Assembly: GCA_936450465.1 (NCBI GenBank)
Contig: OW388293.1
Coordinates: forward strand, 26,479,860 to 26,543,859
DNA length: 64,000 bases
Origin: Gibbula magus
Taxonomy: Eukaryota > Mollusca > Gastropoda > Trochida > Trochidae
Direction: 5' to 3'
Positions 32,837 to 45,136 of the stretch are shown one piece after another (positions within the stretch are counted from its first letter, which is position 1; the number at the start of each line of letters is the position of its first letter). Below the pieces are notes generated by a model. That model did no database searches and had not been told where the DNA came from. It saw only the letters and a list, made by a program, of their open reading frames with translations. Position numbers and translations under genes: made by a program.

Positions 32837-35604
32837 AACAATTTGTGAAAAATATAAAACAAAAACTAAAAAGTTTTCAAATTGTATTTAACATAGACGG
32901 TACACGCACGCACACAGACAAGATAATACATGTAAAAGTTATAGTTTTCGAGTTGATCGGACAATATAAGGACAGTTTGTCTGAGTTAAAAGTCGAGGAC
33001 GGTCCCTCACGGACAAATAGTCCCAAAATACTCGACTCAACGAGGGAACGTACTAAGGCAGTTACCTCTTAATGTGCATTTATACTATTTGTGATTATCA
33101 AACCAGCAAATAAATTCTTGATAAGGCATTTAGAAGTTCGAGGAAAAGGGATAAATGGAATACATCTGGGGAAACATGGTATGCATTTTTAAACGTTTAA
33201 CTGCAATAAAGTTATTATAATCAATTTCTTATAAAACCACGAGGGTTCTTGTGCCCCGCTTAATTTCACACCATGAAGGGGAGTGCTCAAAGCGCACACA
33301 TATTATTACCCTGATGTTAGGACTAACTATGTTCCTGTTTCATTCTCAAGCAACACAAATATTTCCCCTGATATTTCACTGATAGACCTACATGTTAATT
33401 AACCTTTGCAAGAATATTTTTCGTAAGTTATATTCGAGTCAAATTGTTGTAAAATTTAACAAACATCTTTGAAATGATGTTAGCTGTGCATCTATAGTTT
33501 CGTCATCGTTATGTCGATCACTCATCAAATGAAATCCGAGTGAAGAACGTTTATTCAAGTTCATGTACCAATGTCACATTGGCCGCCATGTTAAATTCTC
33601 ACGTTTGCATTGCTAAAATAAACTCAAAGATAACGCTGCTTATGAGTAGGTATGAATGCACAATGTAAGCCATGGTATGTACCGTTCTTAACGGTTATAA
33701 TTAACGATCAACAATCATTGACGTAGCTTCGGAGAGAATCAGCATCGCATGGTTCCCTGGAATGTGTTTTTGCCTTTTTGGAGCACTTGTGTCTGGTAAT
33801 TTTGCCATTGGAAAGAGTAAAAATCTTAATCAGAATGGTTCTTTAGTTTTGAAATGCCACATTTGACTTTTCAACAGCAGGAACGAACTAGTTGTATACT
33901 GGTGTTGCATATGGGGGAAAACAGATAAAATGTGTCATAATAGACAACAAAGAAACAATGTGTGAGGCCGTTGCCAAGAGGATCGATATATGTCCGTGTA
34001 ACTTCAACAACAGATTCCACAATTGTTGGGAACCTCTTTAACACCGATAACTATTACGGCCATGCCTTGACACCATCGTGTTTGCATCGGACAAAATGAC
34101 CCTGAAATGCTGTCAACGGTTTTGCAAAAATGTTCACATAAATAATCGTCTTTGTTCCTAAATACTATTTTTGAACGTGTTATTAGCATAAAGCTACGTT
34201 ATTAAGCTTTCTTTTGAACCATTCATTTCTCAAATATCTTTGATACTTAAAAAGTTATTAAAAAAAGAAATGGGGTAACGTTCTTTTGGCGTTTAGTGTA
34301 TAAACACTTGTCAAGTGGAACAAATATTGGCTTGACCTTTATGGTTGAACCACCATGTTAAAAATCTAAATTTCATAATTGAAGGTTGCCTTTCAATGAA
34401 ATTGAAATATGTATTGCATAAAGGGAACCATCCTTAATTACATTACAATAGAGTATTTTTAAATATCCTTAAAAAAAATGAAAACCACACAAAACCGTTC
34501 ATTGAACCAAACTATTCCAGAAGATTCCCAAAAGAAAGGATGTAGTCATGTCTATGCCAGACTTATTGCTATTGACATTCCGATACAAACATCAGAATGA
34601 ATTTAAATTAGATGTTTAATGGAATATTGTGTTTAGAAAAACAGAAACTGTACTAAGGATGTGTACTTTTTTAACAATTTTCAATATAGATTTAAAAATT
34701 AAGCAATTTACACGAGAAGAGAGTTGTTGCAAATGAACATGAAAGATCTTTCAGTGTATCTGAACCTGACGTCTGCAGAATGTTTTCATAAAGTGTAAAC
34801 ATGTCCATGCACTTTGAAGTTAACATATTATAAATGTCTCATCTCTTTTATCTTTATATTTTCTCTTGCAATAGCTCGGCTGGTTTATTAGCATCACAAA
34901 TACAGATATTAGCTCAAAATATATTCATATCTCCAGGATAAAACAGAATCTGTTCCCATTGAATGTTTTGTTTATACATGTATATAGTCAAGGATGTTTT
35001 TAAAATCATAACTGCATGTAAAAACTATGATTTGCCTTTTATTTCAGCTTTAATCAATCTATTTCAGTACTACTTATACATGTGTTACAGTACATCAAAC
35101 AAATGGCCATGCTTCACAATGTCAAGGACGTGTATTATGTATACACATGTACATCTACAGAACTAAAACGAATAAAAAGAAATTAAAAAGGATTCCCGCG
35201 GGAAAATCCTTACTTTTCAATAATCCCTGCGGATCATGATTTATCCATTTCTTAGGAAACGATGCAAGCGGTTGAATAACTAATCATCGTGGGATGATTG
35301 TAGGAAGTTAAGTTAAGTTAGTTAAGCTGGATTCAAAAGAATAAATAACAACAGTTGGACACTTGTTCTTGTTGCACTTCTCCTCTCATGGGAACAGAGC
35401 CATATCGGTTTTCATTATAAACTCCTTGTTAAAAGAAACAATTTTGTGACTGGAGTGGTTTGGGGGTTTCGAGATAATCTTATTGTTCTGTGCATTTTTT
35501 GTTTTAACATAAAGATGTTTTGAAATATGTTAGCTAGAATGTTTATATGTTTGAGTTCTACTCTTCATTGATCAATTAGATCCACCAGGTAGTACCAACT
35601 GTCA
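32837..35604. other. AT-rich DNA after the lectin gene
   Basis: Probable short lectin 3' UTR to about 33225 (AATAAA at 33205-33210), then intergenic DNA. Apart from the cysteine-rich frames near 33.8-34.1 kb I see no gene or repeat. Confidence 0.45.
33760..34060 (+). other. Cysteine-rich reading frames of uncertain nature
   Basis: One frame reads MCFCLFGALVSGNFAIGKSK then NLNQNGSLVLKCHI and stops, looking like a signal peptide and the first cysteine strand of an immunoglobulin-like domain. Nearby frames give NELVVYWCCIWGKTDKMCH and KCVIIDNKETMCEAVAKR. No single frame or splice path joins them. It is either a decayed secreted-protein gene or chance. Confidence 0.2.
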
Positions 35605-35805
35605 GTGCTGGGGTAAGATTGAAAACGTACCCGCTTTGAAAACACACCCGGCAGGTACTTTTTCAACGTTGAATTATGACCCGTGGTCACTTTTCAACAC
35701 CTCGGGTAATTTTTCAACGTTGAATAATTACCCGACTGCTGTTAAAAAATGACCCCTGCACAGATTGAAAAAGTTCCCTCGTTGAATAAGTACACGGTAT
35801 GTTTC
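35605..35805. repeat. ~200-bp dispersed repeat with TTCAACGTTGAAT motifs
   Basis: It contains repeated ttttcaacgttgaat and acccg blocks (taccc...ttcaac, tgacccgtggtcacttttca). An inverted copy with high similarity lies at 45137-45341. Family unknown to me. Confidence 0.88.
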
Positions 35806-36350
35806 TATATACCCCAAACCGGAAGAGCGCATTGTGTTTCTGCTTTTTTAAGAGCCAAAATTTTGAGGTGGTTAAGGGTATGTAGATTGTTTATAGTATA
35901 TGCGTTATTTAATTCATTGAATTAACTAATTGTTCATTTAAACTTTTTAGTATATCATAGCAGTTATAACGTTTGAATGACCTTGACGCTAAACGTAAAC
36001 AAATTGGCGTCATCCGCCTCGACTGAAATCTAACTGTTGTTCAGCACTTTACTATACAAGCTTTGATGATTTAAAACGGGTAAACCTTAGTGTATTTAAG
36101 TGTGCAAATACTGAAATGTGAAATTTGTTACCCAACATAGCAGGGAATATTGGGGAAATATGTTTGTCATAATGGATCCAAAACAGCTGATCGAACTGTT
36201 CAGAACTCTGCACATGGCGTGCGTCATCATATAATGTCATCTTACTGTTATGCGACACCTACTTTTGGCTAGGAGTTGTTACTATGGCAGCGGGGTTCAT
36301 AATTTATTTTTACTACATGAACCTGACCACAGGTGAAGTTTAGCGCAAAT

Positions 36351-36425
36351 ATGTTGCGCAACAGAGATGAACAACCAGTTTTCGCACATAGGGAAAACTG
36401 GTCGTTCATCTGTGTTGCGCAACAT
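36351..36425. repeat. 75-bp near-perfect hairpin
   Basis: The 32-bp arms atgttgcgcaacagagatga + acaaccagtttt and their inverse differ at one position, with an 11-bp loop (cgcacataggg). It is probably a tiny fold-back element. Confidence 0.88.
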
Positions 36426-36639
36426 GGGTACATATTAAAAAAATGTATCGACTGTCAACCAATAGGAAATGAGTAATACTTTTTTTACTGTAAGTACAGA
36501 TATATAAATGTGATAATTTAATTAAATGAATAATTCAGGCATTTGTTTAATAAGATTATTTCATTTTACCCGATCATTTTTCATTTAACTGAGATTATTA
36601 GGTCTTCAAGCTATTTAAAAAAAACTGAAAATGTTGTGC

Positions 36640-36970
36640 AATTTCGCGGTTTTTAGGGTATGCGTCTTTAAAAATGTACTCCTCCTTCAATTTTATGAGT
36701 ACAGCTACGTTTGATAGCTTATTATGTAGATAAATAAATTGTTAAGAGCGCTCTTGTGGTCGAATTTGGAATTCCGTCCTTGAATTTCCGTTATCTGCCC
36801 TTTAACATGGTAATTTTTTATAAGTTGGAATTTTGGCTTCATATTCAAAGGGACGTAAGAAATGAAGATATCTCAAAGTTACTTATTGCAATCTCATGCG
36901 GATACATTACCTGACATTTCTGTTTTAGTTAAGCCCCGAACATCGCGAGCGTTGTCTAGGGGTCAACTTT
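36640..36970 (+). repeat. Fragment of the large dispersed repeat at 39626-41580
   Basis: It shares gtttttagggtatgcgtctt, actcctccttcaattttatg, gttatctgccctttaacatgg and caaagttacttattgcaatc in order with 40071-40760, but lacks the 418-bp insertion there. It is therefore an empty-site paralogue. Confidence 0.9.
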
Positions 36971-36990
36971 CGTTTATGCAGAAACATACT

Positions 36991-37087
36991 CAGGACAAAA
37001 AGTAATGGAATCCATTTGCCGGTTCCTTCCGGATTCTCCCAAATATTGGAAGAATCCGGAAAGAAAATTCCGACACTTTTTGTCCTG
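36991..37087. mobile_element. 97-bp palindromic MITE, CAGGACAAAAAGT termini
   Basis: caggacaaaaagtaatggaa is matched in reverse by ttccgacactttttgtcctg, with a second inner palindrome (ttccggattct / agaatccggaa) around ccaaatattgg. The termini resemble Tc1/mariner ends, and a Tc1 transposase relic follows directly. Confidence 0.8.
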
Positions 37088-37095
37088 TGATATGA

Positions 37096-37329
37096 CCCTA
37101 GACTAACGTTCCAGCAAGACAATGCTAGATATCATATGGCAGTTCTTAAGCAGAAGCAGTCCCCGACCTCAATCCTATCAAACACATCTGGGACAAGCTG
37201 GGTGGATGAACATGTCAACAAGGTAATTCACCATAAACGTTGCACGGTCTCCAACGTGCTCTTGCTAAGCAATGGCGACTTCTTCTTCAGGCAGTGTTAA
37301 CTAACATTCAAAGATCGATGAGGAGATAG
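37096..37329 (+). pseudogene. Tc1-like transposase C-terminal relic
   Basis: Three stretches in different frames read LTFQQDNARYHMAVLKQK, PDLNPIKHIWDKLG and LQRALAKQWRLLLQA + VLTNIQRSMRR then stop. QQDNAR.H and S/PDLNPI+H.WD.L are signature blocks of the Tc1/mariner DDE catalytic domain, around the second catalytic Asp and the C-terminal helices. At least two frameshifts break it and the N-terminal half is absent, so it cannot make transposase. Confidence 0.9.
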
Positions 37330-38098
37330 AGAAGACCTTACCGTTACTTTACACATGAGTCCAATTGTTCTCCAGTCTGTGAACGTCGTTTTGGAGAGTA
37401 GTTTGATATGTTGAACGTTAAAGACTTTCGGCGAGACCTGTTTCTGTTTTCTGTTGATGTATATTCAACTACATGTACAATAATTACCTAGTATAAAAAA
37501 TCCAGGGAGTAAAGATGTAATTTTTGCACAGTTGAACATGATGAACCCTTAGTTCTTTTAATGTCACAATAGGCTAAGATACGAAGAAATCATGTGTTTT
37601 ACAAACATATGTTGATTGTTATGGAGATATTTGTAAATATATCAAAGTTGTATCCCCGAAGGTATGTTCACCTACTATTGTGCTTTAGGGAAAAAAAAAT
37701 ATATTCGGGCTGGCTTTCACCATTCGTAGAAAATTAGACTGATGAATATGTGTTTTCGCTTTTGTAGAAATATAAAACAGACATTACAATATGGTCATAT
37801 TCCGAACAGCATATTCAATCATACAGATTTTAGTAGCTCATTTTAGTGATTGGGGTAACATTTAAGAAATATCCATTTGTCATTTTCCTCTCCACTTACC
37901 TACCCAACGAGTAAATCAGTAGAAACATAGACCTATCACCGAAGATATGCCTTGTCAGTGCCATTGTTCTCATGAAGTTCATATTACAAATACTATTTTA
38001 AATTTGACCCCTTCATTCCACCATGCCATTACATAATAGTGTGGTTGAGTGAGTAATGATGACATAGGCATACATAATTTTGCTGTTGTATGGCTTTC

Positions 38099-38468
38099 TC
38101 CATTCTTCTCTCCGAGAGGCTATTCAACTCAGTTCTTCAATCCTAACCCCTGTTGCATATAGAACACTTTCTTGGATTGAAATAGAGATTACTGATTGGT
38201 AGCATCAAAACGTGGTTGTGATATCAACGAAATTATTTGAAAAGGTCTGTTTTCATAACTGTTGAAATGACCAGAGTTGATTCATCTGTGCAACACCGAA
38301 ATCAGGTGCAGATGTAAAACCATGTTTTATTGGATAAACAAAGGGACATAACCACTTTTTTTAACTATCACCACCAGGGGATTTTTCAGGAATGGTGAAA
38401 TATACTCTTTGCAACGCAGGTTAGGATGGAAGAACTGAGTGGAGTAACCTCTGTGAGAAGAGAATGGG
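38099..38468. mobile_element. 370-bp MITE with ~55-bp inverted termini
   Basis: tccattcttctctccgagagg plus caactcagttcttcaatcct at the left is mirrored by ggatggaagaactgagtgg plus gagaagagaatgg at the right. A diverged relative with the same order of internal motifs (gattggtagcat, ctgttgaaatgacc) lies at 52235-52621. Confidence 0.82.
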
Positions 38469-38756
38469 TTTAGTATTGAATATTTAAAGTATGCGAGCAA
38501 ATGTATGGGATGAAGCTAATTACACACTTTGCAACATACATGTATAAATCCATGCAAAAATTATACCATTTCTGTTAATATAATACATTTCATAAAGGAA
38601 ATTTGAAATTATCAGCTATATGGTTATCAAAACGTTGTTAAAATAAAACGTCAATAACCAGATGATGACTGGGATCTCACACTGTATTCAGAAAGGGTAT
38701 TGTACAGTTGTCTATAAATTTTTCGCAGTCGACAGCTGCGCTTGAATGGTTTTACT

Positions 38757-39485
38757 CTCGGTTTGCTCACTCAGGTCTTCTTTCTACGCACAAAAAACAC
38801 TTCTTTTTTCAACATGACATGTCCCAAGTTTACATTTATCTCATTAATCAACTACTTCTTTATTCCATTACAAGGACGTGATGTGGCATGCATAATCTTA
38901 GGCGTCATGCTTCTATTGGCATATTGAAATACAGCAACACAAGAAAACACATTAATCTGATAAGTCGATGACTCTAAGGATTCAAGTTGTCGCATAATTC
39001 TTGCATTGATAGTTAACCGATTTTGTTCTTGGCTGCAATGGATCATTGTATGTCTGGGACAATCAGTTTGTTTTCTTCAGTCAAAAGACTATTTCCATAA
39101 TTAACAAAGACACGGCGTACTCACTCAGATCTTCTTTCTCCGCACACAAAACCACTTCTTTTTTCAACATGACATGTCCCAAGTTTACATTTATCTCATT
39201 AATCAACGTAGACAACTACTTCTTTATTCCATTACAAGGGCGTGATGTGGCATGCATTATATACGGCGTCATGCTTCTATTGGCATATTGAAATACAGCA
39301 ACACAATAAAACACATGAATCTGATAAGTCGATGACTCTAAGGATTCAAGTTGTCGCATAATTCTTGCATTGATAGTTAACCGATTTTGTTCTTGGTTGC
39401 AATGGATCATTGCATGTCTGGGACAATCAGTATGTTTTCCTCAGTCAAAAGACTATTTCCATAATTAACAAAGACACGTCGTACT
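38757..39485 (+). repeat. 364-bp tandem duplication
   Basis: Two adjacent copies share cactcaggtcttctttctac / cactcagatcttctttctcc starts and everything to caaagacacg. Differences are few and include a short insertion (gtagacaac) in the second copy. Matching open frames at 38742/39046 and 38852/39216 simply reflect the duplication. Confidence 0.93.
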
Positions 39486-39625
39486 GTAGAGTCTGTTTAC
39501 ATTTACATTGTCCCTCCAATTCTTTACAATATAAATGAAAATTTATAATCGATATTTAAAAATTGTACATACATACATACATATATGCATACTGTAGAGT
39601 CCTTCCAATCCAGAAACGTTTCCAT

Positions 39626-41580
39626 TAATTAGGTCTTCAAGACGTATGTCTCGATGACGTATTGTTATTATCATGTTTATGAGGTCTTCAAGACATTTGT
39701 CTGGAAGACCTATTGTTATTATCTGGTTTCTTCTTATTATTATTATTTGTACGTTTTCGGTGTGCCCGATTCTGAAGTGACGGCTAAACTGATTTGCATG
39801 AAATTTACAGGGATTATATAGACTGTGACAAAAACTAGCCCTGTACATTGGCCGAATTTTGTTTTTTGACTTCTCTCGTGAGTTATCTCCCCTTGAAGTC
39901 AAAACTTCAGACCTTAATAGCTCGAAAACTAATCATGATAATTTCACAAAACCTGAACCAAAATGTGGACAACAACATTCCCCATCGATTAGGACTATAG
40001 CGGTTTTCGGCCGTCAGAATAGATTTTCTCCTATTTTCAAAAAACTGATTTTTTGGGGGCAATTTCCCGGTTTTTAGGGTATGCGTTTTTGAAAATGTAC
40101 TCCTCCTTCAATTTTATGAGTAGAGCCATGTTTGATAGCTTATATGTAGATAAATGAATTGTTAAGAATTTCTCTTGTGGCCGAATTTGGACTTTCGTTC
40201 TTGAATTTCAGTTATCTGCCCTTTAAAAGGAGGGTTCTATCGGGGTATTTTTTGTGGAAACGAAATTCGAGAGGATATCCCCGTTTACACAAATATGCTA
40301 CTAATAAATGATTAAAACACAGTCATGTTAAAAGATAATAATAAAGGTTATATTTTGATGAATTTATATTTCACAACTTAATAAAGACAAGCGTACATTT
40401 GGAAAATACAAACAATGAGAACTGAAGCCAATCATCGGCGCTGCGAGTGGGGAAAAGTTTGCTACGGCATAACAGCAAATTGTTTATTAGTTTTATGACA
40501 CGCTATGTGTTACTATGTGAACTTTATATCAGTGTATATCTTATATCATTAAAATATTGTAAAATTAGGTAAAATATAGAGTGTTTTCATTTCACGTAAT
40601 GCACAAAATCCAATATGGCGGATTTTGCCGACAGAACGGCCCCTTTAACATGGTCATTTATTATAAGTCCGAATTTCGGCTTCATGTTCAAAGGGACGTA
40701 ACTCTGTGATCAATAAAGATATCTCAAAGTTACTTATTGCAATCTGATGTGGATACATTACCTGACATTTCTGTTTTAGATCTTTACCATATAAAAGTTT
40801 ATAGTTTGGTCACAAATTAAACATTTGCCAAAAGATATGGAATTTCGGGATTTTGAGAAATTTTGAGGGGCATATTATTTGAAAAAATTTCGATCGTAAA
40901 CCACTTAAGATACAAACAAGTTTAATGGCTTATTTTGAAGAAGAGATTTCATTTCATTAAGGAAAATAACTTACAAGCATGTATCTGTCATAATTTACGT
41001 GTGACAAGTCATAGAAGATTGTCATTTTTCGAAAATCGCAATTTTAACAAAGTTGAAAGGTTCATAACTGCTTAACTTCTTATGCTATTGAAATTATACA
41101 TACAACTACTTATGCACAATTTCAAGAAGAACAACATTTTATGTCGACCGCTTTCATAAAAAAGTTGATAGTTAAGCCTCGAACATCGTGAGCGTTGTCT
41201 CAGGGTCCGAAAATGAGCATTTTTGAGTATTTACTGAATATTCAGAAGAACATAACGCATATATACCCGTAATGATGATATCATCTACTTATGTGGAAAT
41301 CAAAGTATAACATCTCCTATGTTACACCTTATTATGAAAATGTTGACCATTTTGTCTTAATCATGAGAAATGTGTTGTAGGGGTCCATGAATATGGGATT
41401 TTTCGGTTTTCAGAGGGGTACCTTCTTTGGAGAATTGTTGTAAAAAAACTGCTTAAGATAGAGACATGTTTGATAGCTCATTTTAAAGCAATGAAACTGA
41501 TGAATAACTGAGAGTCCAACATGAAGTTCAAGGTCAAGCAGACCTAAGTATTGCCTGTGGCAATCCTAGTTATTATTATG
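39626..41580 (+). repeat. Large dispersed repeat with palindromic AGGTCTTC head
   Basis: It begins with a hairpin-like aggtcttcaagacatttgtc + tggaagacct and an attattatt tract, followed by a long AT-rich body without coding capacity, and ends near gtggcaatcctagttattat. The segment from 40071 is shared with 36640-36970. A 418-bp TTAA element is inserted in it. Confidence 0.7.
40227..40644. mobile_element. 418-bp TTAA MITE with a paralogous empty site in the window
   Basis: The ends AAGGAGGGTTCTATCGG and CCGACAGAACGGCCCCT form imperfect inverted repeats flanked by TTAA at 40223-40226 and 40645-40648. The paralogous sequence at 36795-36810 reads gccctttaacatgg with a single TTAA, which defines the insertion exactly. 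Similar end sequence (ggcggatactccgatagaac) occurs at 28050-28083. Confidence 0.92.
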
Positions 41581-41864
41581 TTTAGATTTATGTGCTGGGA
41601 TTTTGAAGAACGTAACTAAAGAATCAATATATGACTAAATATTGTTTCTATCATTGGAGTCTATTTTATAAAATATAAAAATGAACTTTGATGATGTTTA
41701 TGTACTCGCAGTCCGTCTCTGAGGCACTCCCTTTATCCTATGGAATGTTCTGTTTATAAAATTAAGTGTTATTTTCGAATAAATACGGACAGATCTCACA
41801 ATTATTATGTAACATGTTGATACTCTATAGTCTGAAGGAGTAGTGCATCTGAAACTCTGTCTCA

Positions 41865-42026
41865 GTTAGGCGGGGTTTACACTACGTCCGTTTTTTGGAT
41901 GCGATGCATTAAAAATAATCGCACAAGAACGTAACATGTTATTTTCAATGAGTTGTCGTACACTAGGTCCGTTTTTTTTCATGCGTTGCGATGCGAATAA
42001 AATAGAACCTGTAAACCCCGCCTAAC
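41865..42026. mobile_element. 162-bp MITE, GTTAGGCGGGGTTTACA termini
   Basis: Perfect 17-bp inverted termini, GTTAGGCGGGGTTTACA and TGTAAACCCCGCCTAAC. Internal ggtccgtttttt and atgcgatgc motifs are repeated. Style and the TTA/TAA ends fit Harbinger-like MITEs, though no clear target duplication was separated from the termini. Confidence 0.85.
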
Positions 42027-43730
42027 CATTGTTTTAAAGGCCCTGCAGCACATTTTATGCATATAATATTTTCTCAAATTTGCTATTTATTATTGAAGGT
42101 TGTTACATATTGTTACGTTAGAGGATAAAACATTTCAATACCACGACCCGATCAGCCATAGTCCTATCCGTAGACAACGTTTTTCCGTTTTGTTTAAAAA
42201 TGGTGCGCTGTATGAAGCAACACTTTTATTGATATCTTACATGCATGTGTGAGAGGTAGATTTGTAGGTCTCGTTCGATTTTGAGGGTTCATACAGCATT
42301 AATTAACGATTGTGTTAAAGGCAATGCACCATGTTTTGACATATAATATTTTCTAAAATTTATGTACTATATATTGTTACGGTAGAAGGTATAACATCTC
42401 ATAACACAATCTGATAAGCTGTATGCATAGAAAACGGAACTTAGGAAACACTTTATTTCAGTAACAACGGCGTGCTACGGTACTTTTCATGTTAACTCTG
42501 CTTCTATTAATGACATTCACATTTTTGTTAAGTTCGCTCATTCTTTCACCTCACATGAACATGGATGTATTTTATCCGGGTTGAGTGGAATATGGTTTGA
42601 AACATACGCAATATCAATCGAATCAGTTTTTCCTTTTTTCTGACTTTCAGGAGTTCTCTTCTGTTAAAGGTTGAAAGTTTACGTATTTTATTTTCAACTA
42701 GGAGCGTTAAGTATCCGCTTCTATGCAGTCAAAGAGTCTGAGTCAAATGTTTCTTGCATCCTCATTGGAACATACCGTGCAAATACGCCTGACTAAATTC
42801 TCAGGGATAGTTCTCTTGGTACCTGAAGAGTAACACGATGAAACATTTAAATACTGTTTAATATCTGTTGGTTGTGGAATATATATCCGTTTCCAAATGT
42901 CCCTCAACAATGACCTGTAGATAAATTTCACTATCACGTATTTCTATTGTACATACAACATGATGCATTTAAGGAATGTCTCTTGTTAACCATTTGTAAA
43001 TGGCCATAATATGAAGCTGTCGTCTAAAACTCCACACGCCAGTAATCAACAAAATAATTACAAATTGTACTTCCTAATGTTTCCTCAAACCGCTTACCCT
43101 ATTTATTTCCTGGATATCAAAGTAGCTAATCTGCGTATATCGGGGCATTTTTTTGTATTTTTGATTTGTTTGCAATGTACACCATCGAATAACAAAACAT
43201 TATTGTTCAGTACACTGCACATTTTCAAGTGTAAAAGCCTTAGCTCATCTATCAGGAAGTAACTTTGGATGTTTTCAAACCAAAATCTAAATGCTTCTAG
43301 TCCCAATTTGTGGGGAATATTAAAATAAAAACTTTTCACTTCAAATGTAAGATATTGTAAATTCTTAGAGATAACGTCAGGTAGATAGTTAAAGAAATCA
43401 AGTGTGCCTCTGGTGTAACTTTATACTTACTTAATATACTGTTTCAAAGGAATGGCAATAATGTTACTCAAACGATGGGATCCGCAACTGTTACTCGTCT
43501 TAATAAGATCCTCGGGATGCTGATGTGTTAATAAAACATGTATTTCTTCAAAATACATATGGATAAATGTTTAACAAAATTCAGTTTCTAACATGTTATC
43601 TAACATGCACATTGACTTATTGTGTGAAAAACACAAGGTATAGTGTAATAGGACAAATAGGCATATTATTCATAAAATGAAATCTCTGCTTTTGACAGAA
43701 GTGGCAACACTTATTTCATTTTTAGCTATG
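42027..43730. other. AT-rich DNA with a diverged two-copy repeat
   Basis: ttaaaggccctgcagcacat (42035 region) and ttaaaggcaatgcaccatgt (42316 region) start two similar ~130-bp segments. Otherwise no gene or element is recognised. Confidence 0.5.
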
Positions 43731-44180
43731 TACTTTCAGTCCCGATGGGCTTATGGTATGGGATGGCTCCTGGCGTCCGTCTGTAAACTTGTCTCTTTTT
43801 CGACTTCTTCTCTAGAACCAGTGACTATTGAGAGCTGAGATATTTTGCACAGAGTCCTTGGTCAATGTTGATTCTAAATTGTCGATTTGGTGACGCTGTG
43901 ACCCCAAATATTGGTGACAGGGGTCACAACCTGGCGAAACCGCATTATGGCTGTTTTCATCCTCTGCTATACAGTGTGAAAGTTCTAAAAATATGGAATG
44001 TTGTGTACAGACTCATTGGCAAATGTGGAATCTAAACTAAATATTTGGTGACAGTGTCGCATCAAATATGGATCACAGGGGCCACGAATTTAAGACATAC
44101 ATTTTGAAACTTAATTAGTTTATTGTTTAAAGCCTGATAGCCTGATCAGCTACAGAACCAATGGTATTTTTTCAACTCAA
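43731..44180 (+). repeat. Dispersed element carrying two satellite-like monomers
   Basis: A head (cccgatgggcttatggtatg, tggcgtccgtctgtaaactt) is followed by cgacttcttctctagaacca, one monomer with gagtccttggtcaatgttga and gtgaccccaaat, a second diverged monomer, and a tail cctgatcagctacagaacc. The same tail (cctgatgagctacagagccc) follows the big satellite near 6418. Confidence 0.82.
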
Positions 44181-45136
44181 AATCACTAAGAAATCTTATT
44201 ATCATTCAGTAAACCTGAAATACAGATGTAGCTGTAATGAAGGTATATTATCGATGTGTGTCTTTCAAAGACGTTATTGGTATAATAGTGTAGGCAATGA
44301 AAATTAACTATTGAACTTGATATGTCAAGTTTCGTTGTCGACGTAACAACGCTCATTATCATGTTGACAACGAACATTTGTACACTATGAAAATGATCAT
44401 TATCATACCATGAATGTCAATGTAAAAAGTTGTCAAAACGACAATTTAATTCGCACCCGGTATAGATTTGCCCCACTTACTATATAAACTGAAGTACACA
44501 AGAAGGTACAGTTGTTTTCGGTTAATTTAATATTCTAAAAGAAATTAGATGCATTTGATTATTACAATACAATAATACTGATCTGCAGTAGTTCGAATGA
44601 AAACATTGATGATTGGTTAATTTTTTGTTAGAATATCTTTGTTTAATGTAGACAGGGGCAGGGCATAAAATTTACACCAACATGACCCCTACCATGTTTG
44701 AAATATTGTAAATGTGTGCAGAATGAGGCACATTTGTTGATTTTCACATAGAAGATGTTTTGTATGTCGATGAACAGTTGTGTTTTATCCAAATTAATTT
44801 CGGAAGGTTTTATAAATTTAAAATTTCATTTAAAAAAAAAATAATCACGTAGAAGTATTCTCTGGCTAATGACTAAACGCCTGCACTTTTCAGTTTTATA
44901 GTACGACATTTAAAACTTAAGATAATTGTAATTGAAAACCATAATTGATAAAACCAACCGAGGTGTGTACTTTCTTTTGTACTTGTACAGTTTATATGTA
45001 TATCACAAGTATATTAAACACTATTATATGATTATATACAGGGGCGAATTTATACTGGGAGACCGCATTTCTGAAATGTCAATGTCTCTCTTCGAAAATC
45101 TTCGTTGTTATCATACATTTTTAAAAAGTTTACAGA
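44181..45136. other. AT-rich DNA, no gene recognised
   Basis: A TATATAA-like box occurs at 44480-44490, but no coding exon follows it. Confidence 0.4.

Noticed and set aside
38742..39410. Paired small membrane-like proteins
   Set aside because: They are duplicate frames of a 364-bp tandem duplication, without conserved-codon evidence or promoter.
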